64,000 nt of DNA from contig JACKNO010000001.1 of assembly GCA_024234815.1 (NCBI GenBank), positions 992,001 to 1,056,000 of the forward strand, written 5' to 3'. The position numbers were made by a program, and so were the translations under genes. Position 1 is the first letter of the stretch; every line of letters starts with the position of its first letter. The notes below the pieces were generated by a model, which saw only the letters and a program-made list of their open reading frames with translations, searched no databases and was not told the origin of the DNA. Shown piece after piece: positions 25,572-34,919 of this stretch. The stretch is from Pseudomonadales bacterium. Lineage in GTDB: Bacteria > Pseudomonadota > Gammaproteobacteria > Pseudomonadales > Halieaceae.

Positions 25572-26948
25572 CTATAAGGGAGATTGACCCGTCAGGCGTT
25601 TCGGGTCGAGCAGCCTTTCCAGCTCTTCGCGGGAAAGACTGGTCTCCTCAGCGGCGATGTCGATCACCGGCCGTTGCTCAAGGTAGCAACGTTTGGCTAT
25701 TGCCGCCGCGGCGTCATAGCCTACGATCCGGTTTAACGCGGTTACCAGGATGGGATTGCTGGCAAGGTTTTTCTGCAGCCCGTCCCGATTCACCTCAAAC
25801 CCGGCAATTGTTTTGCAGCTGCTTGCGCACGCGCCAACCAGATTATCGATGCCGCACAGCAGTTTGTCCGCGATCAGCGGCAGCATCACGTTGAGCTGAA
25901 AGTTTCCGGATTGCGCGGCTATGCTGACCGCGCAGTCGTTGGCTACCACCTCTGCACAGGCCATGAGTACCGCTTCAGGCAGGACTGGATTGACCTTGCC
26001 CGGCATAATGGAGGAGCCCGGTTGCAGCGCTTCCAGTTGTATTTCACCGAGTCCGGCCAGGGGGCCTGAGCCCATCCAGCGCAGGTCGTTGTTGATCTTG
26101 GTGAGCACCACCGCGAGTGCGCGCAGGCAACTTGAACACTCCAGCGCCACGTCCTGCCCAGCCATGCGCGCGAAAGAGTTGGCGGCCACCGTGAAGGCTT
26201 GCCCGGACAGGGCGTTCAGGCTATCCACGAAGGCACTGGGAAATTCTCGCGGTACGTTGACCCCGGTGCCGACTGCCGAGCCGCCAATGGGCAGGGCCAG
26301 CAGGCGCGGCATCAGGTCCGCCAGTCGGTCCGCGCAATCTGCGAGCTGGGCAGCCCAGGCCCCCAGCTCCTGCCCCAGGGTCAGCGGCATGGCGTCCATC
26401 AGGTGAGTGCGCCCTGTTTTGGTGACATCCGCCAGCTCAGCGGCGCGAAGCCTGGTTGCCGTTATCAGATTCTCCAGTGCCGGTAATAGCTGCTCCTGCA
26501 ATCCCTCGGCTGCGGCTACCTGGATACAGGTCGGGATGACGTCGTTACTGCTCTGGCTCGCGTTGACATGGTCGTTGGGGTGAACCGCTTGCCCGAGTAT
26601 GCGGCTGGCGAGAGTAGCCAGGACCTCGTTCATGTTCATATTGCTGCTGGTTCCAGAACCGGTCTGGAATACCGGAACGGGGAAATTTTCGAGGCCGGGT
26701 GCCATGCGCACTGTCGCCGCCGCCTTCGCGATGGCATCGGCAAGCGCCGGTTCGAGAACGTCGCAGGCCCGGTTAGCCTGGGCTGCAGCGCCTTTGATCA
26801 TAGCCAGGCAACACAGAAACCGCAGGGGCATTGGCCTCGGGTTGATGATGAAATTATTGGCCGCCCGCTGTGTCTGGGCGCCGTACAATGCATCGACTGG
26901 TACCTTTACGCTGCCGAGACTGTCCCGTTCCTCGCGATACTTTGTCAT
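25572..26948 (-). CDS. fumC: Class II fumarate hydratase
   Basis: The 458-residue product has all hallmarks of the fumarase/aspartase superfamily, class II branch: TGSGTSSNMNMNEV, HPNDHVNASQSSND (124-137), KTGRTHLMDA with the catalytic-site His, and the mobile-loop signature GSSIMPGKVNP (311-321). It hydrates fumarate to malate in the TCA cycle as a homotetramer. ATG 26948 is used; a longer frame to 26978 lacks support. It stands alone; the oxygen-stable FumC is commonly induced under oxidative or iron stress, but no regulator site is evident here. Confidence 0.95.
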   Translation of the reverse strand: MTKYREERDSLGSVKVPVDALYGAQTQRAANNFIINPRPMPLRFLCCLAMIKGAAAQANRACDVLEPALADAIAKAAATVRMAPGLENFPVPVFQTGSGTSSNMNMNEVLATLASRILGQAVHPNDHVNASQSSNDVIPTCIQVAAAEGLQEQLLPALENLITATRLRAAELADVTKTGRTHLMDAMPLTLGQELGAWAAQLADCADRLADLMPRLLALPIGGSAVGTGVNVPREFPSAFVDSLNALSGQAFTVAANSFARMAGQDVALECSSCLRALAVVLTKINNDLRWMGSGPLAGLGEIQLEALQPGSSIMPGKVNPVLPEAVLMACAEVVANDCAVSIAAQSGNFQLNVMLPLIADKLLCGIDNLVGACASSCKTIAGFEVNRDGLQKNLASNPILVTALNRIVGYDAAAAIAKRCYLEQRPVIDIAAEETSLSREELERLLDPKRLTGQSPL

Positions 26949-27120
26949 TACTGCCTCCCGGGCGCGTCGAGCCGACACCCATAGGATATGGTCGCCGGAG
27001 CAACGTTAATAGTACTTTTGCCGAAACGCGTATAATAGTAGCTTGAGAATCGATGGCATCTTTATGTAATCTGCCTGTTCCATTTTGGCGGGGCCAGCGA
27101 TCACGCGACGGGGCGAACGT

Positions 27121-27645
27121 ATGACTGACTATTTCAAATGTACACCGGTAGGGCTCGAGTTTTTCGAGCAGACAAAAAACGTCTTCAAGGCGGAAGAAAT
27201 TGTTAAGGCCAGTCCCGAGGAGATTTTTGAAGTTTTTGAAGATGCCCATTCGTGGACCGTCTGGGCAATGCCAATACAGAAGGTGGAATGGACGTCCCCA
27301 AAACCATTCGGGGTCGGTACCACGCGCTCGGTATACATGATGGGGGGCATGGTGGGCTACGAGGAGTTTATTGCCTGGGAGCCGGGCAAGCGTATGGCCT
27401 TTACGTTTTTGGGTTGCAACAAGGACGCCACCGAGAAATTCCTTGAAGACTATCGTGTGACAGACCTGGGCGACGGCAGTTGCAGGGTGGAGTGGTATAT
27501 GGCGATGGAGCCGCGTGGCGCTTCCCGGCATATGATGTGGCTGACGCGTCCCCTCATGAGGTTTGCCAATCGGCGCATGTTCAGCAAGTTCAGGAAATAC
27601 ACCGAGGACCATGCCCTGCGGTCCCGCAGGGCCGCAGCGGCGTAA
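27121..27645 (+). CDS. SRPBCC (START/Bet v 1-like) domain protein
   Basis: The 174-residue product fits the polyketide-cyclase/SRPBCC fold: VKASPEEIFEVFEDAHSWTVW opening, GVGTTRSVYMMGGMVGYEEF, then FLEDYRVTDLGDGSCRVEWY and a C-terminal helix ending in Arg/Ala. These proteins bind hydrophobic ligands in a cavity. The position is between fumC and an ABM-domain gene, with no evident operon. The basic C-terminus (RSRRAAAA) is unusual but short. Confidence 0.8.
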   Translation: MTDYFKCTPVGLEFFEQTKNVFKAEEIVKASPEEIFEVFEDAHSWTVWAMPIQKVEWTSPKPFGVGTTRSVYMMGGMVGYEEFIAWEPGKRMAFTFLGCNKDATEKFLEDYRVTDLGDGSCRVEWYMAMEPRGASRHMMWLTRPLMRFANRRMFSKFRKYTEDHALRSRRAAAA

Positions 27646-27671
27646 GCTGACTGGGCCAGCCAGGGTTCGCT

Positions 27672-27962
27672 TCAGACTGTGTCCAGTACCTCGATTTCCG
27701 GCGCGGCCGCCACCAGGGTTGCGAGCACCTTGTTGGCTTCGCGAAAATGGTCCGTCTTGCCGTGAGCATCGAGGGCTTCTGCGCTCTCGTACTGCTCCAG
27801 AACCTTGTAAACCTGCGGCTGCGACTTGCTGCGGTGCAGGATATAGAAAATATTGCCCGGTTCATTGGCCCGCACCTGTTCGGCGAGTGACAGGAATACC
27901 TTCTCGAACTCGGCGTTTTTGCCTTCCTGTACGGTAATGGTAGCGATCAATCCGATTGCCAT
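27672..27962 (-). CDS. Antibiotic-biosynthesis-monooxygenase (ABM/YgiN-like) protein
   Basis: The 96-residue product is a complete ABM dimeric alpha+beta barrel: GLIATITVQEGKNAEFEKVF, PGNIFYILHRSKSQP, EQYESAEALDAHGKTDHF. It is closest in style to YgiN-type quinol monooxygenases. ATG 27962 follows AGGAGAA. The gene is convergent with the SRPBCC gene, 26 bases apart. Confidence 0.88.
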   Translation of the reverse strand: MAIGLIATITVQEGKNAEFEKVFLSLAEQVRANEPGNIFYILHRSKSQPQVYKVLEQYESAEALDAHGKTDHFREANKVLATLVAAAPEIEVLDTV

Positions 27963-28145
27963 TTTTGTTCTCCTGGTATCCTGGTGAAATGGGCGGTAGC
28001 TCGATCTGGCGAGGCTGGATTCATTGTACTGCAGTGCCTTGCCCGGTCGATACCTGTTACGGTTGCTGGGGTGCGCGTGATCGCTTGAACAGTGCAGCAG
28101 CCCCGGGAACGCATCGGCAGAGGCGCGCCACCCGGGTCTTCCGTG

Positions 28146-28844
28146 TTATGAGGCGTCACCTTTGACGACATGAAGTGCAGCGGAGAACCGTGGATCCCCT
28201 TTCTCAACCGGGCATAGTAGCGAGACAAGTTCGGCGAGCTTTTTCCAATCCAAAGGCTTCTGCAAGTGCATGGTGCCGCCAAGATGCTCCAGTGATTGCG
28301 TCGCCACCTCTTCCCGTGTCTCGCCAGAGATAGTGATGATTTGCAAGCGCCGGCCCTTGGTCCTGGTTTGGCTCCGATAGATGCGCCGTGCGAGAGACAG
28401 GCCATCTTCGCCCGGCAAAACGATGTCTGTTATCAGCAGGTGGATGTGTCTGGATTCATAAAGGGCCCACGCCTGTTCCGCGCTGGTGGCCTTGAGTACC
28501 TCAATTCCCAGACTTTCAATAACGGTGCCGGCAAGCAGAAGCAGGTTCGGGTCGTCATCAACCAGCAGGACAGTGTGGCGGGCGCGTGTTTCCCAGAACC
28601 CTTCCTCATCCATTCGCTCCAGGATCTCCGGGCAAGGAGCGTCCGGATTTGAGGGCTTGAACTTGCAAATCAGCCCTTCGCTATCGTAGGTCGTCCCGAG
28701 ATTCGTTACCCCGAGTGCTGCGGCCAGCGAATCGGCGAGGTGGTCAAGTAATTCGATCAGGTCATGCTTCGCCGCCGCGGCGACGTTGGGTTCTACTGTT
28801 TCTTCCAGCGCTTCCAGCAGTTGCGAAATATCCAATTTCTTCAT
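28146..28844 (-). CDS. Receiver-domain response regulator with a novel N-terminal region
   Basis: The 232-residue product has a CheY-like receiver at about 89-205: acidic pocket VDDDPN, phospho-acceptor Asp140 in LLITDIVLPGEDG, Thr/Ser in ITISGE, and Lys196 in LQKPLDW. The first ~88 residues (helical LLDHLADSLAAALG, then FKPSNPDAPCPEILERM) are not a DNA-binding or enzymatic output domain I recognise, and nothing follows the receiver. Having the extra region in front of the receiver is unusual. No histidine kinase is nearby, so it is an orphan. ATG 28844 follows GAGGGTAAG. Confidence 0.8.
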   Translation of the reverse strand: MKKLDISQLLEALEETVEPNVAAAAKHDLIELLDHLADSLAAALGVTNLGTTYDSEGLICKFKPSNPDAPCPEILERMDEEGFWETRARHTVLLVDDDPNLLLLAGTVIESLGIEVLKATSAEQAWALYESRHIHLLITDIVLPGEDGLSLARRIYRSQTRTKGRRLQIITISGETREEVATQSLEHLGGTMHLQKPLDWKKLAELVSLLCPVEKGDPRFSAALHVVKGDAS

Positions 28845-29416
28845 AACTTACCCTCGTTGGCTACCTGGTCTTTGGGTAGACCTTACGGGTTGTATGGTCC
28901 TTTTTTGCTGTTTCATATTGTAGCCCTCCAATGGAAACTCTCAAGAAATTGTTTATGCCGGCAGCCCGGCTGGGGGTGAGCCTTGAGAAATACTCTATTA
29001 ATATCAGTCACATAGATTCTGTAGTCGCATCTTATTTGTATGGCGTTCGAAGGAGAAACGCCGGATAAACCCTGCGCAAAGGCCGGTATCAGTGGATGAG
29101 ACTCCGCAAACGCCATCTATACCCAACTCACCCTGTCAGCCATACTCTCGGGCTCCACTGCCTGCTCTCCCCGCGCTGTTTATGTTCCCCGGTAGAACCC
29201 TTGCCTCTACCGTGTACACAAGTCTACTGCCCGCAGAATGAGGTGGTGTGGCGGTTTGTGAGGAAAAATGAATGTGCCGGCCAGGCATGGTCCAGCGGCT
29301 TGCGCATTGATACGTGAACGGGGCACTTGCGCGGGCTGGGGGATGGGTCGGCTGACTGTTTGTTGGCGGTTGATCTGTTACTGTGCACCTTCGTGGGAGG
29401 CCGCTAACCGGCCGGT
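28845..29416 (+). other. Intergenic region with no gene, holding repeat copy A
   Basis: About 570 bases between the divergent receiver gene and mtfA. The only structure seen is the repeat at 29180-29276. Short open frames (e.g. around 29096-29317) lack ribosome sites and family similarity. Part of the region is AT-rich near 28985-29045. Confidence 0.5.
29180..29276 (-). repeat. Imperfect ~97-bp repeat, copy A
   Basis: Matches 34821-34919 with, by eye, about three quarters identity and few gaps. The best conserved cores are TGGTGTGG and GAAAAATGAATGTG (plus strand) and GTAGACT (minus strand). In copy B the element lies directly upstream of a minus-strand gene; here no gene follows on that strand. 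Confidence 0.65.
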
Positions 29417-30247
29417 GTGCTCTTGGGCTCGATTATGATAGCGGTTCTGCCAGTTCTGATAGTTCTTGTAGCGTTCGGTGTGTGGCTCTATTTCACACGG
29501 TGGCGCGACCGTTCCCTTCGTAACAAACCCTTCCCGGCATCATGGCTTGCCATTCTCGCGGCACGCTTGCCTGTCTATTCCTCGCTCTCCCGGGAGGAGC
29601 AAGCCAGGCTGCAACTCCTGATAAAGCAATTTATCGCCAGAAAGCAGTTTTACGGTTGCGCCGGCCTGATCATCACGGACGATATACGGGTGACCATTGC
29701 AGCAGAGGCCTGTCTGCTCCTGATCAACATGGGTGGCCCTGTCTACCCGGACCTGTCCTCTGTACTCGTCTACCCCGCTGGATTTCGAGTAGCCAGGGAC
29801 CAGCACCAACCCGATGGCACTGTGGCGGTCGCTGAGCACAGCCTCCTGGGTGAATCCTGGGGCAATGGACGGGTTATTCTGTCATGGGACGATGTCGAGA
29901 AAGGCATCGGCGATTTCACCGACGGGCATAATGTGGCGCTGCACGAATTTGCACACCAGTTGGACGCGGAGTCCGGATCAACAAATGGCGCGCCCCCATT
30001 GCGCCGCAATAGCTATAAGTCATGGGCAGCCGTTTTCTCTAAGAACTTTGAGGACCTGAAGTTTCGCAGTTATCACGGACATGAGGCGGTGATGGATGAA
30101 TACGGCGCCACGAATCCAGCAGAGTTTTTCGCCGTCGCCACGGAAACCTTTTTTGAGAGGCCGCGCGAGCTACACCAGGCAAGTCCCGATCTCTACGATG
30201 AATTAAAAACCTACTATCAAATTGACCCCCGGGCCTGGTACCAATAG
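29417..30247 (+). CDS. mtfA: MtfA-type zinc metallopeptidase (M90), membrane-anchored
   Basis: The 276-residue product aligns in pattern with E. coli MtfA (Mlc titration factor A): NALLIKQF-type helix, VLVYPAGF, then GRVILSWDDVEKGI, the zinc motif HEFAHQLD (HExxH, 176-180), and NPAEFFAVATETFFE, which supplies the third zinc ligand. Unlike E. coli MtfA it begins with a transmembrane helix (MIAVLPVLIVLVAFGVWLYF). MtfA is an aminopeptidase that also binds the repressor Mlc. The start may be GTG 29417 or ATG 29435; neither has an ideal ribosome site. It is convergent with the amidase gene, five bases apart. Confidence 0.88.
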   Translation: MLLGSIMIAVLPVLIVLVAFGVWLYFTRWRDRSLRNKPFPASWLAILAARLPVYSSLSREEQARLQLLIKQFIARKQFYGCAGLIITDDIRVTIAAEACLLLINMGGPVYPDLSSVLVYPAGFRVARDQHQPDGTVAVAEHSLLGESWGNGRVILSWDDVEKGIGDFTDGHNVALHEFAHQLDAESGSTNGAPPLRRNSYKSWAAVFSKNFEDLKFRSYHGHEAVMDEYGATNPAEFFAVATETFFERPRELHQASPDLYDELKTYYQIDPRAWYQ

Positions 30248-30252
30248 GGAAG

Positions 30253-31641
30253 TCAGCTGACCGGATCTATCGGACAAACCTGCCCCACTGCCTTCTCGAT
30301 CTGCGCGGCGGCGTGCAGGCACAAGTCCTCGCGCCAAAGGTCAGCGTATATCTGAATGCCGGTTGGCAGGCCATTGGCAACACCCATCGGCAGCGCCACG
30401 GCGGGAATGCCAAGCAGGTTGCCCGGTGTAATAAACAGAAGTTGCTTGAGCATCATCTCGTAGCCGCCTTCCGGGTCGAGATCGGCATCGTGCAAGAAAG
30501 GAATGTCCGTCCAGGTGGGACCAATGACTAGCGGGTAGTCCTGGAAAAATTCAGACCAGGTTCGCATCAGGCGTGCCCGCTCGGTATGCAGTACCAGGGA
30601 TGGCATACTCTCGGGATTGAAGGCAGACGTGAGTCTATGCAGCAGCGCTACGGCCGACTCGCTCATCACCTGGCCGATAACGGGTAACATCTGGGTGATA
30701 TCTACCCCCAGCAGATTTCCCCACAGTTCATTGACCCGTTCAAGTTCTGGTGGCGCAACTTCCTCCAACTGCCAGCCCTGCGCCGAAAGCTCCGCACCTG
30801 CGCGCCTGATGGCCGTCAGGGCGCTGTCGGACAGGGTTGCGCCGGGTATTGCCGTGACCAGGGCCACGCGCTTGTTTTGCGGGGGAGGGCCCTGCAAAGG
30901 TGCGGCGACAGAGAACGGGTCCCTGGGGTCACGCCCCGCCAGTAGCTGGTATGCAAGCTGCAAATCTTCCACATGCCGCGCCATGGGGCCATCCACGCAC
31001 ATCATCTGCGCAGACAGGTTGAAGTCCAGCGGGGGCAATGTTGAGGCGTGCGGGATTCTACCCGTAGTGGGTTTCAGTGAGGTGATTCCGCAACAGTAGG
31101 CGGGATTGCGCAGGGATCCGCCGATATCATTGCCCAGACCAATAGGTGTCATGCCGGTTGCCAGTGCCGCGCCTTCGCCGCCACTTGAGCCACCGGCGGT
31201 TCGGGTGGGCACCCAGGGGTTCAGGGTGCGGCCGCGCAGGACATTATCTGTAGTGATCCTGAGACCCATTTCCGGCATATTTGTGCGCGCCAGGGGAATC
31301 GCGCCGGCAGACTTCATGCGGGCGACCGCGGGAGCATCCAGTGTGGGCATGGCGTCGACCATGGCATGCAAGCCCTGGGTGGTGGCTGATCCCAGGCAGT
31401 CGAGATTTTCCTTGATGGTAAACGGCACGCCGTGCAAGGGGCCGGCCGGAGGCCTGCGGTCCGCATCGTCGGCGGCGCTCAGCGCGCTTGCTTCCAGCAC
31501 AACGGTGACGGCGTTCACCCTGGGGTTGACGACTTCGATTCTCTTCAGGTGGCTTTCCACAACCTCGCGACTGGACACCTCCCGGTCTCGTATCATCCGC
31601 GCGAGTTGAGTGGCGGAATTACGCCAGAGTTCACTTTCCAT
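30253..31641 (-). CDS. Amidase-signature family enzyme
   Basis: The 462-residue product has the Ser-cisSer-Lys triad of the family: Lys77 in VPFTIKENL, Ser152/153 in GGSSGGEGA, and nucleophile Ser176 in NDIGGSLRNP. Length and motif order fit hydrolases of the FAAH/GatA type. No GatB/GatC genes adjoin, and the sequence lacks GatA-specific context, so it is probably a stand-alone amidase for an unknown carboxamide or ester. No signal peptide. Confidence 0.9.
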   Translation of the reverse strand: MESELWRNSATQLARMIRDREVSSREVVESHLKRIEVVNPRVNAVTVVLEASALSAADDADRRPPAGPLHGVPFTIKENLDCLGSATTQGLHAMVDAMPTLDAPAVARMKSAGAIPLARTNMPEMGLRITTDNVLRGRTLNPWVPTRTAGGSSGGEGAALATGMTPIGLGNDIGGSLRNPAYCCGITSLKPTTGRIPHASTLPPLDFNLSAQMMCVDGPMARHVEDLQLAYQLLAGRDPRDPFSVAAPLQGPPPQNKRVALVTAIPGATLSDSALTAIRRAGAELSAQGWQLEEVAPPELERVNELWGNLLGVDITQMLPVIGQVMSESAVALLHRLTSAFNPESMPSLVLHTERARLMRTWSEFFQDYPLVIGPTWTDIPFLHDADLDPEGGYEMMLKQLLFITPGNLLGIPAVALPMGVANGLPTGIQIYADLWREDLCLHAAAQIEKAVGQVCPIDPVS

Positions 31642-31848
31642 GAAAATTTCGTCCCATTAATGTCGGCCGATACCGATTTAAGCACAGGGAGTTGTCGGCA
31701 GCCAGCGGCGACTGTCATGCATCCCGGACTCATAGTGTGCCTGCGTGATACTGCCATGGTAAGCGGCTACAATTGGCGGAATCGACGGCCCGATCGCAGG
31801 GGTAAAGTTGCCTCCTTTATTGGCCGAACCTGATTAAGGACTAAAGTT

Positions 31849-32655
31849 ATGCCAGCAATTGTGATCACTGGTAGCGCGGGTGGTATCGGCGGTGGGCTTG
31901 CCATGGCGTTCTACCGCCAGGGCTTCAATGTCGTGGTTAGTGATATCAACCAGCAGGCCCTGGAAGAGCGTATCAGCCTTATCGCAGGTGATAATGCCGA
32001 TGGCAGGATGCACGCTCTTACCTGCGATGTTACCGACAAAGCCCAGGTTCAATTACTGTGGGATCGGGCGCAGGCGAAGTATGGGCGCATCGACTACTGG
32101 GTGAATAATGCGGGGCTGGGTGGTACCCAGAAAACCATCGCCGATTCAGATATCGACCAGCTTTTGAGCATTGTCGATGTCAATATCAAGGGCGTGATCA
32201 TCGGCACCCACGTGGCGATCAACAGTATGGCCGCACAGGGTGGCGGAAAAATTTACAATATGGCGGGTTTTGGTGTCGATGGGTTTACCCGCAAAACCAT
32301 GGTGGCTTACGGCACTACCAAGCGAGCGGTAGGCTACTTCAGTAACGGCGTGGCAAAAGAAATTGAGGGGAGCGGCATAAGCATTGGCTGGATGAACCCG
32401 GGCATGGTTATCACGCCGCTTGTGATTGCGGGCGCCAAAAAAATGCCTCGCGAAGAGTGGAACAGGGCGGGCCGGAAAATGTTCAACCTGTTTGGCGAGA
32501 CCGCCGAAAATACCGGCGAGAAGCTTATGGCGCGCATGTTGAAAGATGACAAAAATGGCACCTTCATCAAACTGCTGCCGTTGCCGAAAATGCTGGGAAA
32601 GCTGTTCTTATCGCTGTTCAGAAAAAGAGATATGTTGTCGCAATACGGGGTTTAG
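31849..32655 (+). CDS. Short-chain dehydrogenase/reductase
   Basis: The 268-residue product is a classical SDR: nucleotide motif TGSAGGIGGG (TGxxxGxG), DVT, NNAG, and the catalytic YGTTK (YxxxK) with an upstream Ala/Gly in place of the usual catalytic Ser (the preceding segment is KIYNMAGFGVDG). That Ser replacement may alter activity. AAGGA precedes ATG 31849. A hydrophobic, basic C-terminal tail (GKLFLSLFRKRDM) suggests membrane association. Substrate unknown. Confidence 0.88.
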   Translation: MPAIVITGSAGGIGGGLAMAFYRQGFNVVVSDINQQALEERISLIAGDNADGRMHALTCDVTDKAQVQLLWDRAQAKYGRIDYWVNNAGLGGTQKTIADSDIDQLLSIVDVNIKGVIIGTHVAINSMAAQGGGKIYNMAGFGVDGFTRKTMVAYGTTKRAVGYFSNGVAKEIEGSGISIGWMNPGMVITPLVIAGAKKMPREEWNRAGRKMFNLFGETAENTGEKLMARMLKDDKNGTFIKLLPLPKMLGKLFLSLFRKRDMLSQYGV

Positions 32656-32810
32656 CTTCTTCCGCAGTACTAATGTAGAGAATTGGCCTCGCCCTTGTCG
32701 CCAGCCTGGCCTGGTCCTGCAACCCGGCCTTACTGGTGAAGTGCGTTGACCTCGGCTGGGAGCTCGACAAGTTGGCGTATTTCCTCCCGGGCACCAGCAG
32801 ATTCCCCAGT

Positions 32811-34142
32811 CTAACTTGCGCGGCGATTGCCTCCACCCGAGTGGGCTCTCGCTCCTCCGGAGCGGTTGCCGCCGCCGGGTCTGCCAGCGCCTCCGGATCT
32901 GCCACCGCCTGAGGCGTCACGTCGCCTGCCGCCGCCGTTACCGCCACGGCCGCCCGAATTGCTTCGGCCATTGCGTCCGTTCTGGATAGGTTCCGCTTTT
33001 ATAAGGGGGTTAACTTCATAGCCTGGCAGGTTCACTTTCTCGATATCGGAGCCGAGGAGTTTCTCGATATCCCGCAGCAGCTTGAGCTCATCGACACACA
33101 CCAGGGATATGGCGTGACCCGCCTGGCCCGCTCGGGCCGTGCGCCCGATGCGGTGTACATAATCTTCGGCGACATTGGGCAGCTCGAAATTGACCACGTG
33201 GGGCAGTTTGTCGATATCGATGCCGCGAGCGGCGATATCGGTAGCCACCAGAACCCTGACACTCCCGGATTTGAAGTCTGCCAGGGCCCTGGTTCTGGCG
33301 CCCTGTGATTTATTGCCGTGGATCGCGGCAGCGGTGATGCCGTCTGTCCCAAGTTGCTCGGCCAGTTTGTTGGCCACGTGCTTGGTTCGGGTAAACACCA
33401 GAACCTGCTGCCAGTTCTCTTCGCCGATTTTGTGGGATAGCAGCTCGCGTTTACGTTTATTGTCGACAGGATATACGATCTGGCTCACCAGTTCGGCAGC
33501 AGTATTCTGCGGCGTTACCTGAATTTCCGTTGGCCGTTGCAAAAACTCGGCCGCCAGCGACTTGATTTCTTTCGAGAACGTGGCCGAGAACATCAGGGTC
33601 TGGCGCTGGCTGGGAATAAGGGCCAGTATCTTGCGGATATCCCTGATGAATCCCATATCCAGCATTCGGTCCGCCTCGTCGAGGATCAGTATCTCTACCT
33701 CGGCGAGATTGATGCTTCGCTGTTGAACGTGGTCCAACAGGCGCCCCGGCGTGGCGACCACGATATCAACGCCTTTAATGAGCTTCTGTTTCTGGGGATT
33801 GATACTGACGCCCCCGAATATCACGGCGGAGCGGAACGGCAGGTAGCGCCCATAATCCCGAACGCTCTCATGCACCTGGGCCGCCAGTTCACGGGTGGGG
33901 GTGAGTACCAGGACCCTGGGGTGGCGTTTCTGGCCTGTCTTGTGGGTTTGTTGTAACAGCTGAAGAACCGGCAGGGTGAATCCCGCGGTTTTACCCGTCC
34001 CGGTCTGGGCGCCGGCCAGCACGTCCTTGCCCTCCAGTATCAAGGGGATGGCTTGTTGCTGGATTGGAGTTGCTTCCGAGTAACCCTGTTTTTCGACAGC
34101 ACTCAGCAATTCGGCCGAAAGGCCAAGATCTTTAAATAACAT
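32811..34142 (-). CDS. rhlE: DEAD-box RNA helicase, RhlE type
   Basis: The 443-residue product has the full DEAD-box set: FKDLGLS Q-motif region with PIQQQAIP, AQTGTGKT (45-52), PTRELAAQ, DEADRMLDMGF, SAT, and HRIGRTARAGQ. The last ~55 residues are a Gly/Arg/Ser-rich low-complexity tail that is positively charged and would bind RNA, as usual for RhlE. It unwinds short RNA duplexes in ribosome assembly and mRNA turnover, and is often cold-inducible. AGGAG lies ten bases before ATG 34142. Confidence 0.95.
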   Translation of the reverse strand: MLFKDLGLSAELLSAVEKQGYSEATPIQQQAIPLILEGKDVLAGAQTGTGKTAGFTLPVLQLLQQTHKTGQKRHPRVLVLTPTRELAAQVHESVRDYGRYLPFRSAVIFGGVSINPQKQKLIKGVDIVVATPGRLLDHVQQRSINLAEVEILILDEADRMLDMGFIRDIRKILALIPSQRQTLMFSATFSKEIKSLAAEFLQRPTEIQVTPQNTAAELVSQIVYPVDNKRKRELLSHKIGEENWQQVLVFTRTKHVANKLAEQLGTDGITAAAIHGNKSQGARTRALADFKSGSVRVLVATDIAARGIDIDKLPHVVNFELPNVAEDYVHRIGRTARAGQAGHAISLVCVDELKLLRDIEKLLGSDIEKVNLPGYEVNPLIKAEPIQNGRNGRSNSGGRGGNGGGRRRDASGGGRSGGAGRPGGGNRSGGARAHSGGGNRRAS

Positions 34143-34451
34143 TTGTGTTTTGCTCCTGAATCTCTCTAAGAGAGCGTCTGACCAGAACGCGCTATAGCAA
34201 CATGTGCTCGCGATTGGCTCGGTCCAGAACTGGAAATTTTGAAGTGATCAACACTCACTGCTTGTGAGGATGATGTAAGGTGCAGACCGAAGTGCACCCA
34301 GGCGGGGCGCACTATACCAGAGAACAATGAGAGATGTGGCTAAATAAATTAGTGAAAAGTTAAATAGCCGGACTTGATGGAGTCGCAGGAGTTTCTGCAC
34401 CCGGCTGAAATTGCCAGGTACAGGGGTGGGCTGCGGTCGCCGGCAAAACCC
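34143..34451 (-). other. Leader region of rhlE and gap before the next gene
   Basis: Within these 309 bases a small hairpin CTCTC-TAA-GAGAG (34162-34174) lies immediately upstream of the rhlE ribosome site, where it could affect translation, for instance with temperature. An AT-rich stretch near 34330-34365 follows the end of the convergent-side gene. Nothing else is seen. Confidence 0.35.
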
Positions 34452-34793
34452 TTACTGGACAACGGGTACCGGCTGGACGGTGATAGCGACGGCATTCGCA
34501 CCCTGATCAAAGCTGCTGTGTGCCTCATCGTTATTCGGTACCCAGCAGTTGAGGAACTCGACATTGTTGTCATCGAGGCGCGCCGCAAGCTTGACCTCAA
34601 CGCCGGCTGGATTGCGGCGCTTGCTCACCAGGCTGATAGCCATTTCCTGACCGTAATGCTGGTTCAATTCCGCTCGACATGTATCCACGTACTCCACATT
34701 GCGATCGGCCGCCAGGACGCTGACTGCGCCCATGCCCACTACCAGAATGGCCATGGAGAAATATGTGTTGATGCGCAAGTTGCTGTAAAACAT
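34452..34793 (-). CDS. Small exported protein of unknown function
   Basis: The 113-residue product starts at ATG 34793 with GGGGG upstream. A signal peptide (MAILVVGMGAVSVLAAD) precedes a mature domain of ~85 residues with one Cys pair (VDTCRAEL and FLNCWVPN), likely a disulfide. No family match. Its upstream region is repeat copy B, which carries a -10-like TAGACT about 64 bases from the start codon. The 29-codon longer frame was rejected because it would bury the signal peptide. Confidence 0.65.
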   Translation of the reverse strand: MFYSNLRINTYFSMAILVVGMGAVSVLAADRNVEYVDTCRAELNQHYGQEMAISLVSKRRNPAGVEVKLAARLDDNNVEFLNCWVPNNDEAHSSFDQGANAVAITVQPVPVVQ

Positions 34794-34820
34794 GTTGTTA
34801 ACCCCCGGTTTCCCTATTTT

Positions 34821-34919
34821 CTGAATGTTCCCGGCAAGGACCCCTGTCGCTACCGGAAACAAGAGTCTACCCCTGGCCAAATGAGATGGTGTGGGGCTTT
34901 ATGAAGAAAAATGAATGTG
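34821..34919 (-). repeat. Imperfect ~97-bp repeat, copy B, in a promoter position
   Basis: Partner of 29180-29276. On the minus strand it contains GTAGACT (TAGACT at 34869-34864) followed downstream by ATG 34793; the conserved block upstream of that (around 34880-34919) would be the activator-binding zone of a promoter. Function is inferred from position. Confidence 0.55.

Noticed and set aside
29096..29317. Short plus-strand open frame in the gap before mtfA
   Set aside because: Overlaps repeat copy A, has no ribosome site, and its translation is Cys/Pro-rich without similarity.
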